This document shows, one piece after another, positions 51,518-59,771 of a DNA stretch of 64,000 bases. The notes beneath the pieces are model-generated. The model was given only the letters and a program-made list of their open reading frames with translations, was not told where the DNA came from and ran no database searches. The stretch covers positions 124,001-188,000 of the forward strand of contig NZ_JTAM01000005.1 of the NCBI RefSeq assembly GCF_000812565.1, written 5' to 3'. Position numbers and translations under genes: made by a program. The stretch's first letter is position 1. Each line of letters begins with the position of its first letter. Origin of the DNA: Flammeovirga sp. OC4. GTDB taxonomy: Bacteria > Bacteroidota > Bacteroidia > Cytophagales > Flammeovirgaceae.

Positions 51518-52738
51518 ATGAAAAGAAACTTTTTTATACTACTACTTATTGGTTTATTAACCTCAAGTTTTGGATTCTCAACTACCCCACCTACAAGAAT
51601 TCTATCGAGTTTTAACAAGGTGCTTGGTGGCGGAAAGTATGATATTGGAAGAGCAATTGTAAAAGCTCATGACAATGGATATGTTATCGCTGGACGTTCT
51701 ATTGGGACAAGTGGTAATATGGACATGAGTTTGTGGAAAGTGGATGATGGAGGAAATGTCATATGGAATTTTAAATTTGGAGATACTGAAACAGAAGAAG
51801 TATATGATATCATCCAAACTAAAGATGGTGGTTACATTACTGTAGGAAGTTCAGATTCTTATGGATTTAGTGTAGACATCAAAGATACTTGGGTGGTGAA
51901 AGTTGATGCTAGAGGTAAATTGGTTTGGAGACATACTTATGGCGACCAAGTTTCCATTGAAGAGGGAACGTGTATAAAAGCCACTGAAGATGGTGGTTAC
52001 ATCATTGGAGGTAAGATTATCACTTTAGATAGTGAAGATCCTAGCGGCGATGCTTTCGTCCTAAAAATTGATGAAAACGGTACCGAAGAATGGAAAAAAA
52101 CTTACGGTGGAGCTAAAAATGATGAAGCCGTTGATATCGCTATTTCTGAAGGTGGTTATACAATCATTGGAAACACTGAATCATCAGGAAAAGGAAAGTG
52201 GGACATTTGGATGTTTAACATCGGGTTAGATGGAACATTAAAATGGGAAAAAACATATGGTGGTGGTGACACTGAAAAAGCGAATCAGTTTGTCCAAACT
52301 CCTGATGGTGGTTTTGCCATCGTGGGTTACTCCTATACTTTTGCGGAAGCAAGTTTAGACTGCTGGGTAGTAAAAACAGATGCTAGCGGAGTGCAACAAT
52401 GGCATAAATCTTTCGGAGGCCTTAGCTACGACGAAGGTAATGGTATTACAGTAACTAGCGATGGTGGTTTTGCAGTCGTAGGTTATACTGAAGTATGGGT
52501 TCCTGATGAATATGGAGATAATACTAGTTTGGACGGTTTTAATACATTGCTTGTAAAACTGGACGCTAATGGTAATAAACTATGGGAAAAATCTATTGGG
52601 GGTGTAAAAGAACAAAGAGGTTATGATGTTCTTGAAGCTGCTAATCAAGATCTGATCATAGTTGGATCAAAGCAAACAAGTGACCAAAATAACTTTGGTA
52701 TCTTATTGATAAGAACAAATCCAAATGGTTCTATTTAA
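51518..52738 (+). CDS. Exported beta-propeller-like repeat protein
   Basis: A signal peptide (FILLLIGLLTSSFGFS) is followed by about seven repeats of about 50 residues, each of the form 'GG..YD.G..I....DGGY.I.G.T.S......D.W..K.D..G...W.K.YGG'. This pattern, with W and GG at the blade ends, resembles beta-propeller blades found in many Bacteroidota surface proteins. No sorting domain for type IX secretion is visible at the C-terminus (ILLIRTNPNGSI), so it is probably periplasmic. It is the first gene of a four-gene operon, and the next ORF starts within about a dozen bases in the same frame. Its role may be as a ligand-binding partner of the system. Confidence 0.78.
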   Translation: MKRNFFILLLIGLLTSSFGFSTTPPTRILSSFNKVLGGGKYDIGRAIVKAHDNGYVIAGRSIGTSGNMDMSLWKVDDGGNVIWNFKFGDTETEEVYDIIQTKDGGYITVGSSDSYGFSVDIKDTWVVKVDARGKLVWRHTYGDQVSIEEGTCIKATEDGGYIIGGKIITLDSEDPSGDAFVLKIDENGTEEWKKTYGGAKNDEAVDIAISEGGYTIIGNTESSGKGKWDIWMFNIGLDGTLKWEKTYGGGDTEKANQFVQTPDGGFAIVGYSYTFAEASLDCWVVKTDASGVQQWHKSFGGLSYDEGNGITVTSDGGFAVVGYTEVWVPDEYGDNTSLDGFNTLLVKLDANGNKLWEKSIGGVKEQRGYDVLEAANQDLIIVGSKQTSDQNNFGILLIRTNPNGSI

Positions 52739-52750
52739 ACAATCGAACTT

Positions 52751-55042
52751 CTGAATTCAAGAAAGCACTATATAGTTTTTATTCTCCTTCTCATTTTATC
52801 ACGTTCAGTAATTGCACAAAATGTAAGTATTGAAAATGCTGATAAACTTTTTGAAGAAGGTCAATATTATGAAGCTTTGGCGTTATACGAGAAAATTGCC
52901 GTCAAAGATATCACTTCATGTTCTATTAAGTATAAAATAGGAATTTGTATTTATCAGTCTCCATTTTCGAAGGCTGGTGCTGAACCTTATTTTAAATACT
53001 TAATAGAACATTCGTGTTCCGACATTCCTGCGGAAAAGTACTATTATTATGCGAGGTTACTTCACTATAAAGAGAACTATATTGAAGCAATCAACTATTA
53101 TAATGAATACCTAGAAGCTTACGAACAAGCTGTTGAACAATCCGTTTTTAAAGATGCAAGGTTAAGAATTGAACAATGCGAAAATGCTATTAACCTTTCA
53201 AAAAAAGTAGCAACAGCCAATACTACGTCATCACAAGTCATGGAAATTCCCATAAATACGTCTTATGATGAAAAATCTCCAATCATTTCTAAATTGGATA
53301 ATTTCTTAATTTTCAGTTCGAAAAGACAAAGAGATAGCTTCAATTATGTATATGGAGATCAGTATCGCTTCCTTCCCGAAAAACTACAAAGTAACGATGA
53401 TGACATTTACCTCTCTTACCGAAAGGGAATTCAGTTTCATCACCCCTACCCTCAATTTAACGAAGACTTTAGAGATATTTACCCGCTTTATATACAAGAC
53501 GGGTCTTATATGCTTTTGTACATTGAATACCTTACCGATCCTATTGGCAAAGGAAACATCTATGAAACAAAAGTCAAAAAGGGAAGATGGTTAAGACCTA
53601 AAAAGCTGAATGACAAAATCAATTCAGAATATAATGAAAAAGGAGCCTTCCTAGCTAATAACGGAACTACAATTTACTTTTCTAGTGATAGGCCTGGAGG
53701 ACAAGGAGGTTTTGACCTTTATAAATCCATTAAAATTGGTAAAGATGATTGGTCTAAACCAATTAATCTAGGACCAACGATTAATAGTGAATATGACGAA
53801 ATCTACCCATTTGTACATAACGATAATAAAACCCTTTATTATTCTACAAATGGTACACTTTCGATCGGTGATTTTGATTTAGTCACATCCGTAAAAGAAG
53901 GTGCTACTTGGTCAACTCCTCAAAACTTAGGAGTAACGATAAATTCTCCATATGATGAATTACAATTCTCTCAAATTCCTAGTAAAAGATATTCCTACTT
54001 TTCATCTAATAGGCAAAATAAAGATGCAATAGGTGGATTTGACATCTATTCAATATTCAAGCCTGTTCATAAAATGAAAAGAGCTATTGTAACAGGAAAT
54101 ATTGAAGTAGAGAAAAATGGTCAAAAAATACCAATTAGCCTTACGGTAAAGGATCAGGACAATATAACTTATAAGAAATATGTTTATGACCCTGATCCTA
54201 CTACGGGTAAGTTTTTCATGATCCTCTTACCTGGAAAGAATTATACAATTACGGTTACTCATAATGAGTTAGAGTTATACAACATCAAAATTGATTTACC
54301 GAAGGATACTTATAGATATCAATTGATCAAGACTTTCAAAATGAAAGACATTGTGGTTCTGAACAAAACGGTTGGGTATGATATCATACCTGAAGAATCT
54401 CAATTTGAAGTTACCACTTTTGATCAGATAAAAGATAAGAAAGAAGACATCGCAGATGCTCGATACGACGCCCTATTGATGTTGATGGATATGATTGTTG
54501 ATCGAACAGATAAGGACGGCTTAGCATCCTTAAATGCTTTGGATGATCCGGCATTGGACCCTGTCATTTCTCAACAAGCAAAAGGTAGTCCTGACCCTTA
54601 TTACACTCCTTTATTGGATCTGATTGAAAGAGCATTTAATGAAGCGAATCCAGATCTATTAACTTCCCTAGATAGTATGAGAGGTGATACAGGTGATAAA
54701 GTAGTACGTCTTTCCAAAGAAAATAATAGCATATTAGATCAGAGGTATTATTTCGTAGAAAACGAATTTGACATCTCTAGAGAAGATCAGAAAACACTAA
54801 ACGACATCGCTTCATTCATAAAACCAAGGAGTGATTTAAGGCTGGAAATCATTCATTTTTCTCAGGAAAATGAGAATCACGAAATTAAAGAAACTGACAC
54901 TTTAACTCAGATGAGAATCAATTCCATCAACAATTACCTTGCATCTAAAGGTGTAGAACAATGGAAAGTTAAAGTCGTTGAAAAACCTAAAATGAGTTCA
55001 GATGACATCGGTTGTCTGAAATTATCTATAATAATCAAATAA
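52751..55042 (+). CDS. PorE-like TPR/PD40/OmpA-type envelope protein, non-ATG start
   Basis: In-frame translation upstream of the TTG at 52877 gives a complete signal peptide (HYIVFILLLILSRSVIAQ) whose only plausible start before the stop of the previous gene is CTG at 52751; I use it, giving 763 residues. The order is: TPR-like repeats (about 25-150), PD40 propeller blades (about 170-440, with KGAFLANNGTTIYFSSDRPGG and EIYPFVHNDNKTLYYSTNG), a carboxypeptidase-regulatory type domain (about 450-530) and a C-terminal OmpA-like region (VENEFDISREDQKTLNDIA and the Arg/Asn motif MRINSINNYLASKGV). PorE of the type IX secretion system has this plan and binds peptidoglycan. The OmpA part could take the place that YfiB, an OmpA-like lipoprotein, has in YfiBNR. 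Confidence 0.76.
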   Translation: MNSRKHYIVFILLLILSRSVIAQNVSIENADKLFEEGQYYEALALYEKIAVKDITSCSIKYKIGICIYQSPFSKAGAEPYFKYLIEHSCSDIPAEKYYYYARLLHYKENYIEAINYYNEYLEAYEQAVEQSVFKDARLRIEQCENAINLSKKVATANTTSSQVMEIPINTSYDEKSPIISKLDNFLIFSSKRQRDSFNYVYGDQYRFLPEKLQSNDDDIYLSYRKGIQFHHPYPQFNEDFRDIYPLYIQDGSYMLLYIEYLTDPIGKGNIYETKVKKGRWLRPKKLNDKINSEYNEKGAFLANNGTTIYFSSDRPGGQGGFDLYKSIKIGKDDWSKPINLGPTINSEYDEIYPFVHNDNKTLYYSTNGTLSIGDFDLVTSVKEGATWSTPQNLGVTINSPYDELQFSQIPSKRYSYFSSNRQNKDAIGGFDIYSIFKPVHKMKRAIVTGNIEVEKNGQKIPISLTVKDQDNITYKKYVYDPDPTTGKFFMILLPGKNYTITVTHNELELYNIKIDLPKDTYRYQLIKTFKMKDIVVLNKTVGYDIIPEESQFEVTTFDQIKDKKEDIADARYDALLMLMDMIVDRTDKDGLASLNALDDPALDPVISQQAKGSPDPYYTPLLDLIERAFNEANPDLLTSLDSMRGDTGDKVVRLSKENNSILDQRYYFVENEFDISREDQKTLNDIASFIKPRSDLRLEIIHFSQENENHEIKETDTLTQMRINSINNYLASKGVEQWKVKVVEKPKMSSDDIGCLKLSIIIK

Positions 55043-55045
55043 GTT

Positions 55046-55618
55046 TTGAAAAAACCTTTTCTAAACATATCACCACTTCAATTAGTACCTGTTATTGCAG
55101 TGCTCTTCATTCTTGTTTTTCAACAAGAAAGTAGAGCTCAATTCGATGAATATGAAAGAAAGGCTGGTATCATCAATACTTTTGCAAAATATGTCAATTG
55201 GCCTTCTAAAGCATTTACGGAAGGTGACAAGCTTGTACTTGGTATATTAGGAGACGATCCTTTTGGTGATGTGATTGACAATATGTTTAGAAACAGATAT
55301 GTCAACGGACGAGCTTGGGAAATAAGAAGAGCTAAAACGATTAGAGAGCTAAAGGGGTCTCACATTGTTTTTATGGCTCAAGGGTTTAAGGAAGAAGAAG
55401 TGAAGACATTTCTTCAAGAAATTTATAGTAGAAACAACTCTTTTGTATTGACAATAGGAGACAATATCCCTAACTTTTGTAAAAATGGGGGTATTATCAA
55501 TTTAACTCCTAATGGGCTATATACTCTAAACATTGTTTCCGCCAATAAAGCACAATTAACAATTGATGTGAAGCTCCTAAATCTTGCAAGTGACATCATC
55601 CCTTATGACCCAAATTAA
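55046..55618 (+). CDS. YfiR-family periplasmic regulator (DUF4154)
   Basis: A signal region (LQLVPVIAVLFILVFQQESRAQ) is followed by about 155 residues of a DUF4154/YfiR domain: the start YERKAGIINTFAKYVNWPSKAF, then LVLGILGDDPFG, SHIVFMAQGFKEEEV, and the conserved FCKNGGIINLTPNG near the C-terminus. In Pseudomonas, YfiR holds the CHASE8-type diguanylate cyclase YfiN inactive in the periplasm. It has only one cysteine, so the disulfides of P. aeruginosa YfiR are not present. TTG at 55046 lies three bases after the previous stop. The next gene overlaps its end and has a CHASE8-like sensor. Confidence 0.88.
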   Translation: MKKPFLNISPLQLVPVIAVLFILVFQQESRAQFDEYERKAGIINTFAKYVNWPSKAFTEGDKLVLGILGDDPFGDVIDNMFRNRYVNGRAWEIRRAKTIRELKGSHIVFMAQGFKEEEVKTFLQEIYSRNNSFVLTIGDNIPNFCKNGGIINLTPNGLYTLNIVSANKAQLTIDVKLLNLASDIIPYDPN

Positions 55619-57593
55619 AAAAATATTATCCCAATCTTTGAGGTATAAACTGATAGGTATTATCATGTTTGTAAGTTTAATCGCTTCCTCATTCTCAACG
55701 ATTCTTTTTTGTGCTTACGATTTTCAACAGTATAAAGAAAACTTCATTAAAGAGACCAAACAGTTAGCCAAACTAATTGGTGATAACAATGATGCCTCTG
55801 TTGAACTACAGCAGTTTACTCCCGCACAACGAAATTTAAATGAACTCCTCAATAATAATACACAAATTGTAACAGGAGTGATCTTTGATAAAGAACAACG
55901 GTTATTTGCAATCTATAGTAAAACTGCACTCTTACAAGCTAAGGATAAAAACAATGAGCTGTATGATAAAGTTATTTTAGATAAGGATTGGCAAATTTCT
56001 CATGCTGAATTTATCCCTAGTTTCTCACAAAACAATACTACTTTTGCTCTTTTAGAAAATTACTTAGATATCTATGTTAGTACTTTTGATGAAAACGGAA
56101 GAATAAATACCGTTTATCTCAGGTCTGATTTGACATCAATTAGAGAACGTATTACAACATACTTTTTTATGTTTTTCCTAATTGTTGGATCCGTTTTAAT
56201 ATTCGTATCAACACTTTCAGTTCCTCTACAAAGAAGTATATCAAAACCAATTCTCGAACTTGAGCGAATAGCTAACATTATCTCTAAGAAGAAAGATTAT
56301 TCTATTAGAATTAAAGACCGTAGAGATGATGAAATTGGATTATTGATTGATGCTTTTAATGGTATGCTTTCAAAGATTGAATTACAGAATGAATCGTTAA
56401 TTCATGCAAAAGAAGTCGCTGAAAGTTCTGCAAAAGCAAAGCAAGAGTTTCTCGCCAATATGTCTCATGAAATCAGAACTCCAATTAATGGTGTGATGGG
56501 AATGACAGATTTATTACAGGATACAAAACTCAATGAGGAACAAAAACACTTGCTTAAAGTATTAAAAAGTTCGGCTTCTCACCTATTGGTCGTCATCAAT
56601 GACATATTAGATATTTCTAAAATTGAGTCTGGTAAACTTTCTTTTGAGGAACAAGTCATTGACGTCAAAGAAGTCACATCTTCTATTATAGATGCTTTTT
56701 CTATCCAAACCAACCAAAAGGGATTAAATACAATTCTTGATATTTCTAAAAAAGTTCCAGAAAAAATAGTTGGAGACCCTGTTAGATTGAAACAGGTTTT
56801 GATTAACCTTTACTCAAATGCGGTTAAATTCACTTTTGATGGAAGTATTATTATTTCGGTAAGAAATAAATTTGAAAACGATAAAAAAGTAACACTACAA
56901 TTCTCTGTAAAAGATACAGGAATTGGTATTGAGAAAGATAAAATAGATCACATTTTTAATAGTTTCACTCAGGCATCAAATGAAACAACTCGTAAGTTTG
57001 GTGGAACAGGTTTGGGACTTAGTATCTCAAAACAACTAGTAGAACTTCAAGGAGGTCAAATGTATATAGAAAGTACGGTAGATTTAGGAAGTACCTTCTA
57101 CTTTGAAATCACCTTTAAAAAATACACAGCTACTGTAAAGGAGGTTGCTAATGCCGCTTCTCTTCAAAAGAACACTACAAAAATAAAGGAAGAACCATCA
57201 AGTAAGAAGATATTACTTGTTGAAGATAATGAAGTAAATCAAATGCTTGTACTTCGCCTTTTGAAAAAGTGGGGCTACGTTTCAGATTTAGCTGAAAATG
57301 GAAAAATTGCCTTAGAAAAATTGAGCGAGACAGATTATGATCTAATTTTAATGGATGTTCACATGCCAGAAATGGATGGATATTCAGCTACAAAAGAAAT
57401 CAGAAGTTCATTCCCTGCAGCCAAAAGAGATATCCCAATTATCGCAATGACTGCATCTGCACTAAAAGGAGAATTTGAAAGATGTAAAAAAGCGGGGATG
57501 AATGATTATATCTCGAAACCGTTTAAAAAAGACAACCTACTTCAGAAAGTTCAAGATTATACAAATTCTAAAGAACCTCTTAAAAGCGAATAA
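55605..57593 (+). CDS. CHASE8-like hybrid histidine kinase
   Basis: This is a sensor of about 660 residues. Helix 1 (LIGIIMFVSLIASSFSTILF) leads to a periplasmic domain of about 140 residues resembling CHASE8 (IKETKQLAKLIGDNNDASVE; VTGVIFDKEQRLFAIYS). Helix 2 (FFMFFLIVGSVLIFVSTLS), HAMP (KPILELERIANIISKK), HisKA with MSHEIRTPINGVMGM, and an ATPase with NLYSNAVKFT, DTGIGIEKDK and GGTGLGLSISKQ follow. Last is a fused receiver with EDNEVNQMLVLRLL, the phospho-Asp in LILMDVHMPEMDGY and the Lys in YISKPFKK. The ATG at 55605 overlaps yfiR by 14 bases; the frame is open from 55584. In YfiN the same N-terminal half drives a GGDEF domain. Here the output is phospho-transfer. Confidence 0.88.
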   Translation: MTQIKKILSQSLRYKLIGIIMFVSLIASSFSTILFCAYDFQQYKENFIKETKQLAKLIGDNNDASVELQQFTPAQRNLNELLNNNTQIVTGVIFDKEQRLFAIYSKTALLQAKDKNNELYDKVILDKDWQISHAEFIPSFSQNNTTFALLENYLDIYVSTFDENGRINTVYLRSDLTSIRERITTYFFMFFLIVGSVLIFVSTLSVPLQRSISKPILELERIANIISKKKDYSIRIKDRRDDEIGLLIDAFNGMLSKIELQNESLIHAKEVAESSAKAKQEFLANMSHEIRTPINGVMGMTDLLQDTKLNEEQKHLLKVLKSSASHLLVVINDILDISKIESGKLSFEEQVIDVKEVTSSIIDAFSIQTNQKGLNTILDISKKVPEKIVGDPVRLKQVLINLYSNAVKFTFDGSIIISVRNKFENDKKVTLQFSVKDTGIGIEKDKIDHIFNSFTQASNETTRKFGGTGLGLSISKQLVELQGGQMYIESTVDLGSTFYFEITFKKYTATVKEVANAASLQKNTTKIKEEPSSKKILLVEDNEVNQMLVLRLLKKWGYVSDLAENGKIALEKLSETDYDLILMDVHMPEMDGYSATKEIRSSFPAAKRDIPIIAMTASALKGEFERCKKAGMNDYISKPFKKDNLLQKVQDYTNSKEPLKSE

Positions 57594-57626
57594 GAGAATA
57601 ATCATTCATTTATTTTGGCTTATTTT

Positions 57627-58046
57627 CTATTTCTCAACAAAATATCTAGCGGCTAATTCATAGCCTTTTAAGCCTAACCCTGCAATTGTCCCTACACAAT
57701 TTTTTGCCATGTAACTTTTATGTCTGAATGCTTCTCTAGCATGTACATTAGAGATATGCACCTCAATTACAGGTGTTTCTACTCCAGCAATCGCATCAGC
57801 AATCGCTACTGAAGTATGAGTATAAGCCCCTGCATTTAAGACGATTCCGTCATAACTGAACCCTACTTCGTGAATGATATCAACCAACGTTCCTTCATGA
57901 TTACTTTGACGATATTCCATTTCAACTTCAGGTAAGGTAGCTTGAAGCTGCTCAAAATATTCTTCAAAACTTGTATTTCCGTAAATCGTTGGCTCTCTTT
58001 TACCTAGCAGGTTTAAATTGGGGCCATTTAAAATTAAAAGCTTCAT
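57627..58046 (-). CDS. aroQ: Type II 3-dehydroquinate dehydratase
   Basis: Shikimate pathway enzyme, 139 residues, the small dodecameric type II form. Seen are ILNGPNLNLLGKREPTIYG with the catalytic Arg and Tyr, the loop YRQSNHEGTLVDIIHE, LNAGAYTHTSVAIADAI with the general acid His, and VIEVHISNVHAREAFRHKS. All active-site motifs are intact. It is convergent with the hybrid kinase gene, without a clear terminator in between. Confidence 0.95.
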   Translation of the reverse strand: MKLLILNGPNLNLLGKREPTIYGNTSFEEYFEQLQATLPEVEMEYRQSNHEGTLVDIIHEVGFSYDGIVLNAGAYTHTSVAIADAIAGVETPVIEVHISNVHAREAFRHKSYMAKNCVGTIAGLGLKGYELAARYFVEK

Positions 58047-58139
58047 TTTATATATATATTATTAAATTGCTTATACAATACGGTCTAATATCGTTTAATG
58101 ATAAACTTTATTATTACACACTGCAAAACCAAATAAACT

Positions 58140-59684
58140 ATGTTTATCCCAAGTATGCTGTTGAAGCAACTATACACACGTGGCAGCCTTAACAACACTG
58201 AACGTGGAATTGAGTTTTCGATCAAAAATAGACTCAAAGACGCTGAAATAAAAGAACTTCTCCATATTAAAATTGATGGACACGAAGTCAGTAATGAAAA
58301 AATTGTGTTACACACTTCAAATGCACAAGATGTAAAAGCAACCAACATTAATTCTAAAAACCGATTTGATTTTCCTCTAAGGGCAGTGATTAAAATTGAG
58401 GTATTGGATCATCCTCCACTAGCGATAGAAAAACATGAAGTAGAGATTTCCGTGAAAGCTTCTCCGTTTGGATCGCTTAAATTTTCGGTCACTGATGCTA
58501 TCACACTGAAAAAAGACACTGAAATCAAGATCCCAAGAGATGAAATGGATGATTATGGCGACCCCATTATTAAAAAAAGACAAGAGTTTGTAGAAGAATT
58601 TACAGGTGCTAAAATCGATCACATTGGAAAGTATTCTATTGATCCGCATGAATTAGGAGGCAATATAGAGCACTTTACAGGTGTTGCACAAATCCCAATG
58701 GGGTTTGCTGGGCCAATTAAAGTAAACGGTGAACATGCTATTGGTGAGTTTATGATACCAATGGCTACTACAGAAGGTACTCTTGTTGCCTCTTATAATA
58801 GAGGAATGAAAGTCGCTAATATGTGTGGAGGCATAAAGGTTTCAGTAGTTGACGATGCCATGCAACGTGCACCGGTTTTTGAATTTATTGATGCTAGAGG
58901 AGCTAGAGATTTTGTTGCATGGATCAAATTGAATTTCAATAAAATCAAAGCAGAAGCAGAAAGCACATCTTCTATTGCTGACTTAGTGTATATTGATCAT
59001 TTCTTATCCAATAAGTTTGCCTTCTTACGATTTAATTTCAAGACAGGTGATGCTGCTGGACAAAATATGGTTGGCAGAGCTACTTTTGCCGCTTGTAGTT
59101 GGATTTTGGATCAATATTCAGGTATTCAAAATTTCTTCTTAGAATCTAATTTCGCCACGGACAAAAAAGCTTCTCAGATAAATATTATGAGAACTCGTGG
59201 TAAGAGAGTAACAGCAGAGGTTACATTAAAGAAGGAGGTTTTACAACAATATATGAGAGTTGATCCGGAACAATTAGATCATCACTCTAGAATTGCAGCT
59301 ATTGGCTCTTTCTTATCTGGTGTAAACAATACCGGGCTACATTCTCCAAATGGCATTACAGCAATGTTTATAGCCACTGGTCAAGATGTTGCCAATGTAT
59401 CTGAATCTAGTGCAGGTATTATTTATACCGAACTGACAAATAAAGGCGATTTATACCTTTCCATTACCATTCCTTCCTTGATTATAGCCACATATGGTGG
59501 AGGAACAGGTATTGGTACTCAAAAGGAAAGCCTTCAACTGTTGGATTGCTACGGTAAAGGAAAAGCACATAAATTCGCTGAAATTGTAGCAGCGGTTGTA
59601 TTAGCAGGTGAAATTTCTTTAGCATCGGCCATTTCTTCATCGGATTGGGTGAGTTCACATGAACAATACGGAAGAAACAGATAA
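58140..59684 (+). CDS. HMG-CoA reductase with additional N-terminal domain
   Basis: Hydroxymethylglutaryl-CoA reductase, the mevalonate-forming step of the mevalonate route to isoprenoids. The catalytic part covers residues about 150-514 and shows class I-type motifs: VAQIPMGFAGPIKVNG, MATTEGTLVASYNRG with the Glu, the GDAAGQNMV site (usually DAMGMNM), ATDKKASQIN with the Lys, IATGQDVANVSESS with the Asp, SLIIATYGGGTGIGTQ for NAD(P)H, and the His close to the C-terminus in SSHEQYG. The first 140 residues are a beta-rich region that the bacterial enzymes (about 380-430 residues) lack. There are no membrane helices. No other mevalonate gene adjoins it. ATG at 58140; MLLKQL five codons later is an alternative. 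Confidence 0.88.
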   Translation: MFIPSMLLKQLYTRGSLNNTERGIEFSIKNRLKDAEIKELLHIKIDGHEVSNEKIVLHTSNAQDVKATNINSKNRFDFPLRAVIKIEVLDHPPLAIEKHEVEISVKASPFGSLKFSVTDAITLKKDTEIKIPRDEMDDYGDPIIKKRQEFVEEFTGAKIDHIGKYSIDPHELGGNIEHFTGVAQIPMGFAGPIKVNGEHAIGEFMIPMATTEGTLVASYNRGMKVANMCGGIKVSVVDDAMQRAPVFEFIDARGARDFVAWIKLNFNKIKAEAESTSSIADLVYIDHFLSNKFAFLRFNFKTGDAAGQNMVGRATFAACSWILDQYSGIQNFFLESNFATDKKASQINIMRTRGKRVTAEVTLKKEVLQQYMRVDPEQLDHHSRIAAIGSFLSGVNNTGLHSPNGITAMFIATGQDVANVSESSAGIIYTELTNKGDLYLSITIPSLIIATYGGGTGIGTQKESLQLLDCYGKGKAHKFAEIVAAVVLAGEISLASAISSSDWVSSHEQYGRNR

Positions 59685-59719
59685 TAGAAAATACAAATTT
59701 TGATTTGAATTATATACGG

Positions 59720-59762
59720 AAAACTCCCTACACGATACTTCATCATGTAGGGAGTTTTTTAT
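59720..59762. terminator. Bidirectional terminator
   Basis: AAAACTCCCTACA pairs with TGTAGGGAGTTTT around a 13-base loop with T-rich flank. It lies between the HMG-CoA reductase gene and the convergent lipoprotein gene. Confidence 0.88.
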
Positions 59763-59771
59763 AGCATAGAT

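Noticed and set aside
51518-55042. One long gene broken by a nonsense codon at 52736
   Set aside because: The two ORFs are in the same frame, but the second begins with its own signal peptide right after the stop and the first is a complete repeat protein, so they are two genes.
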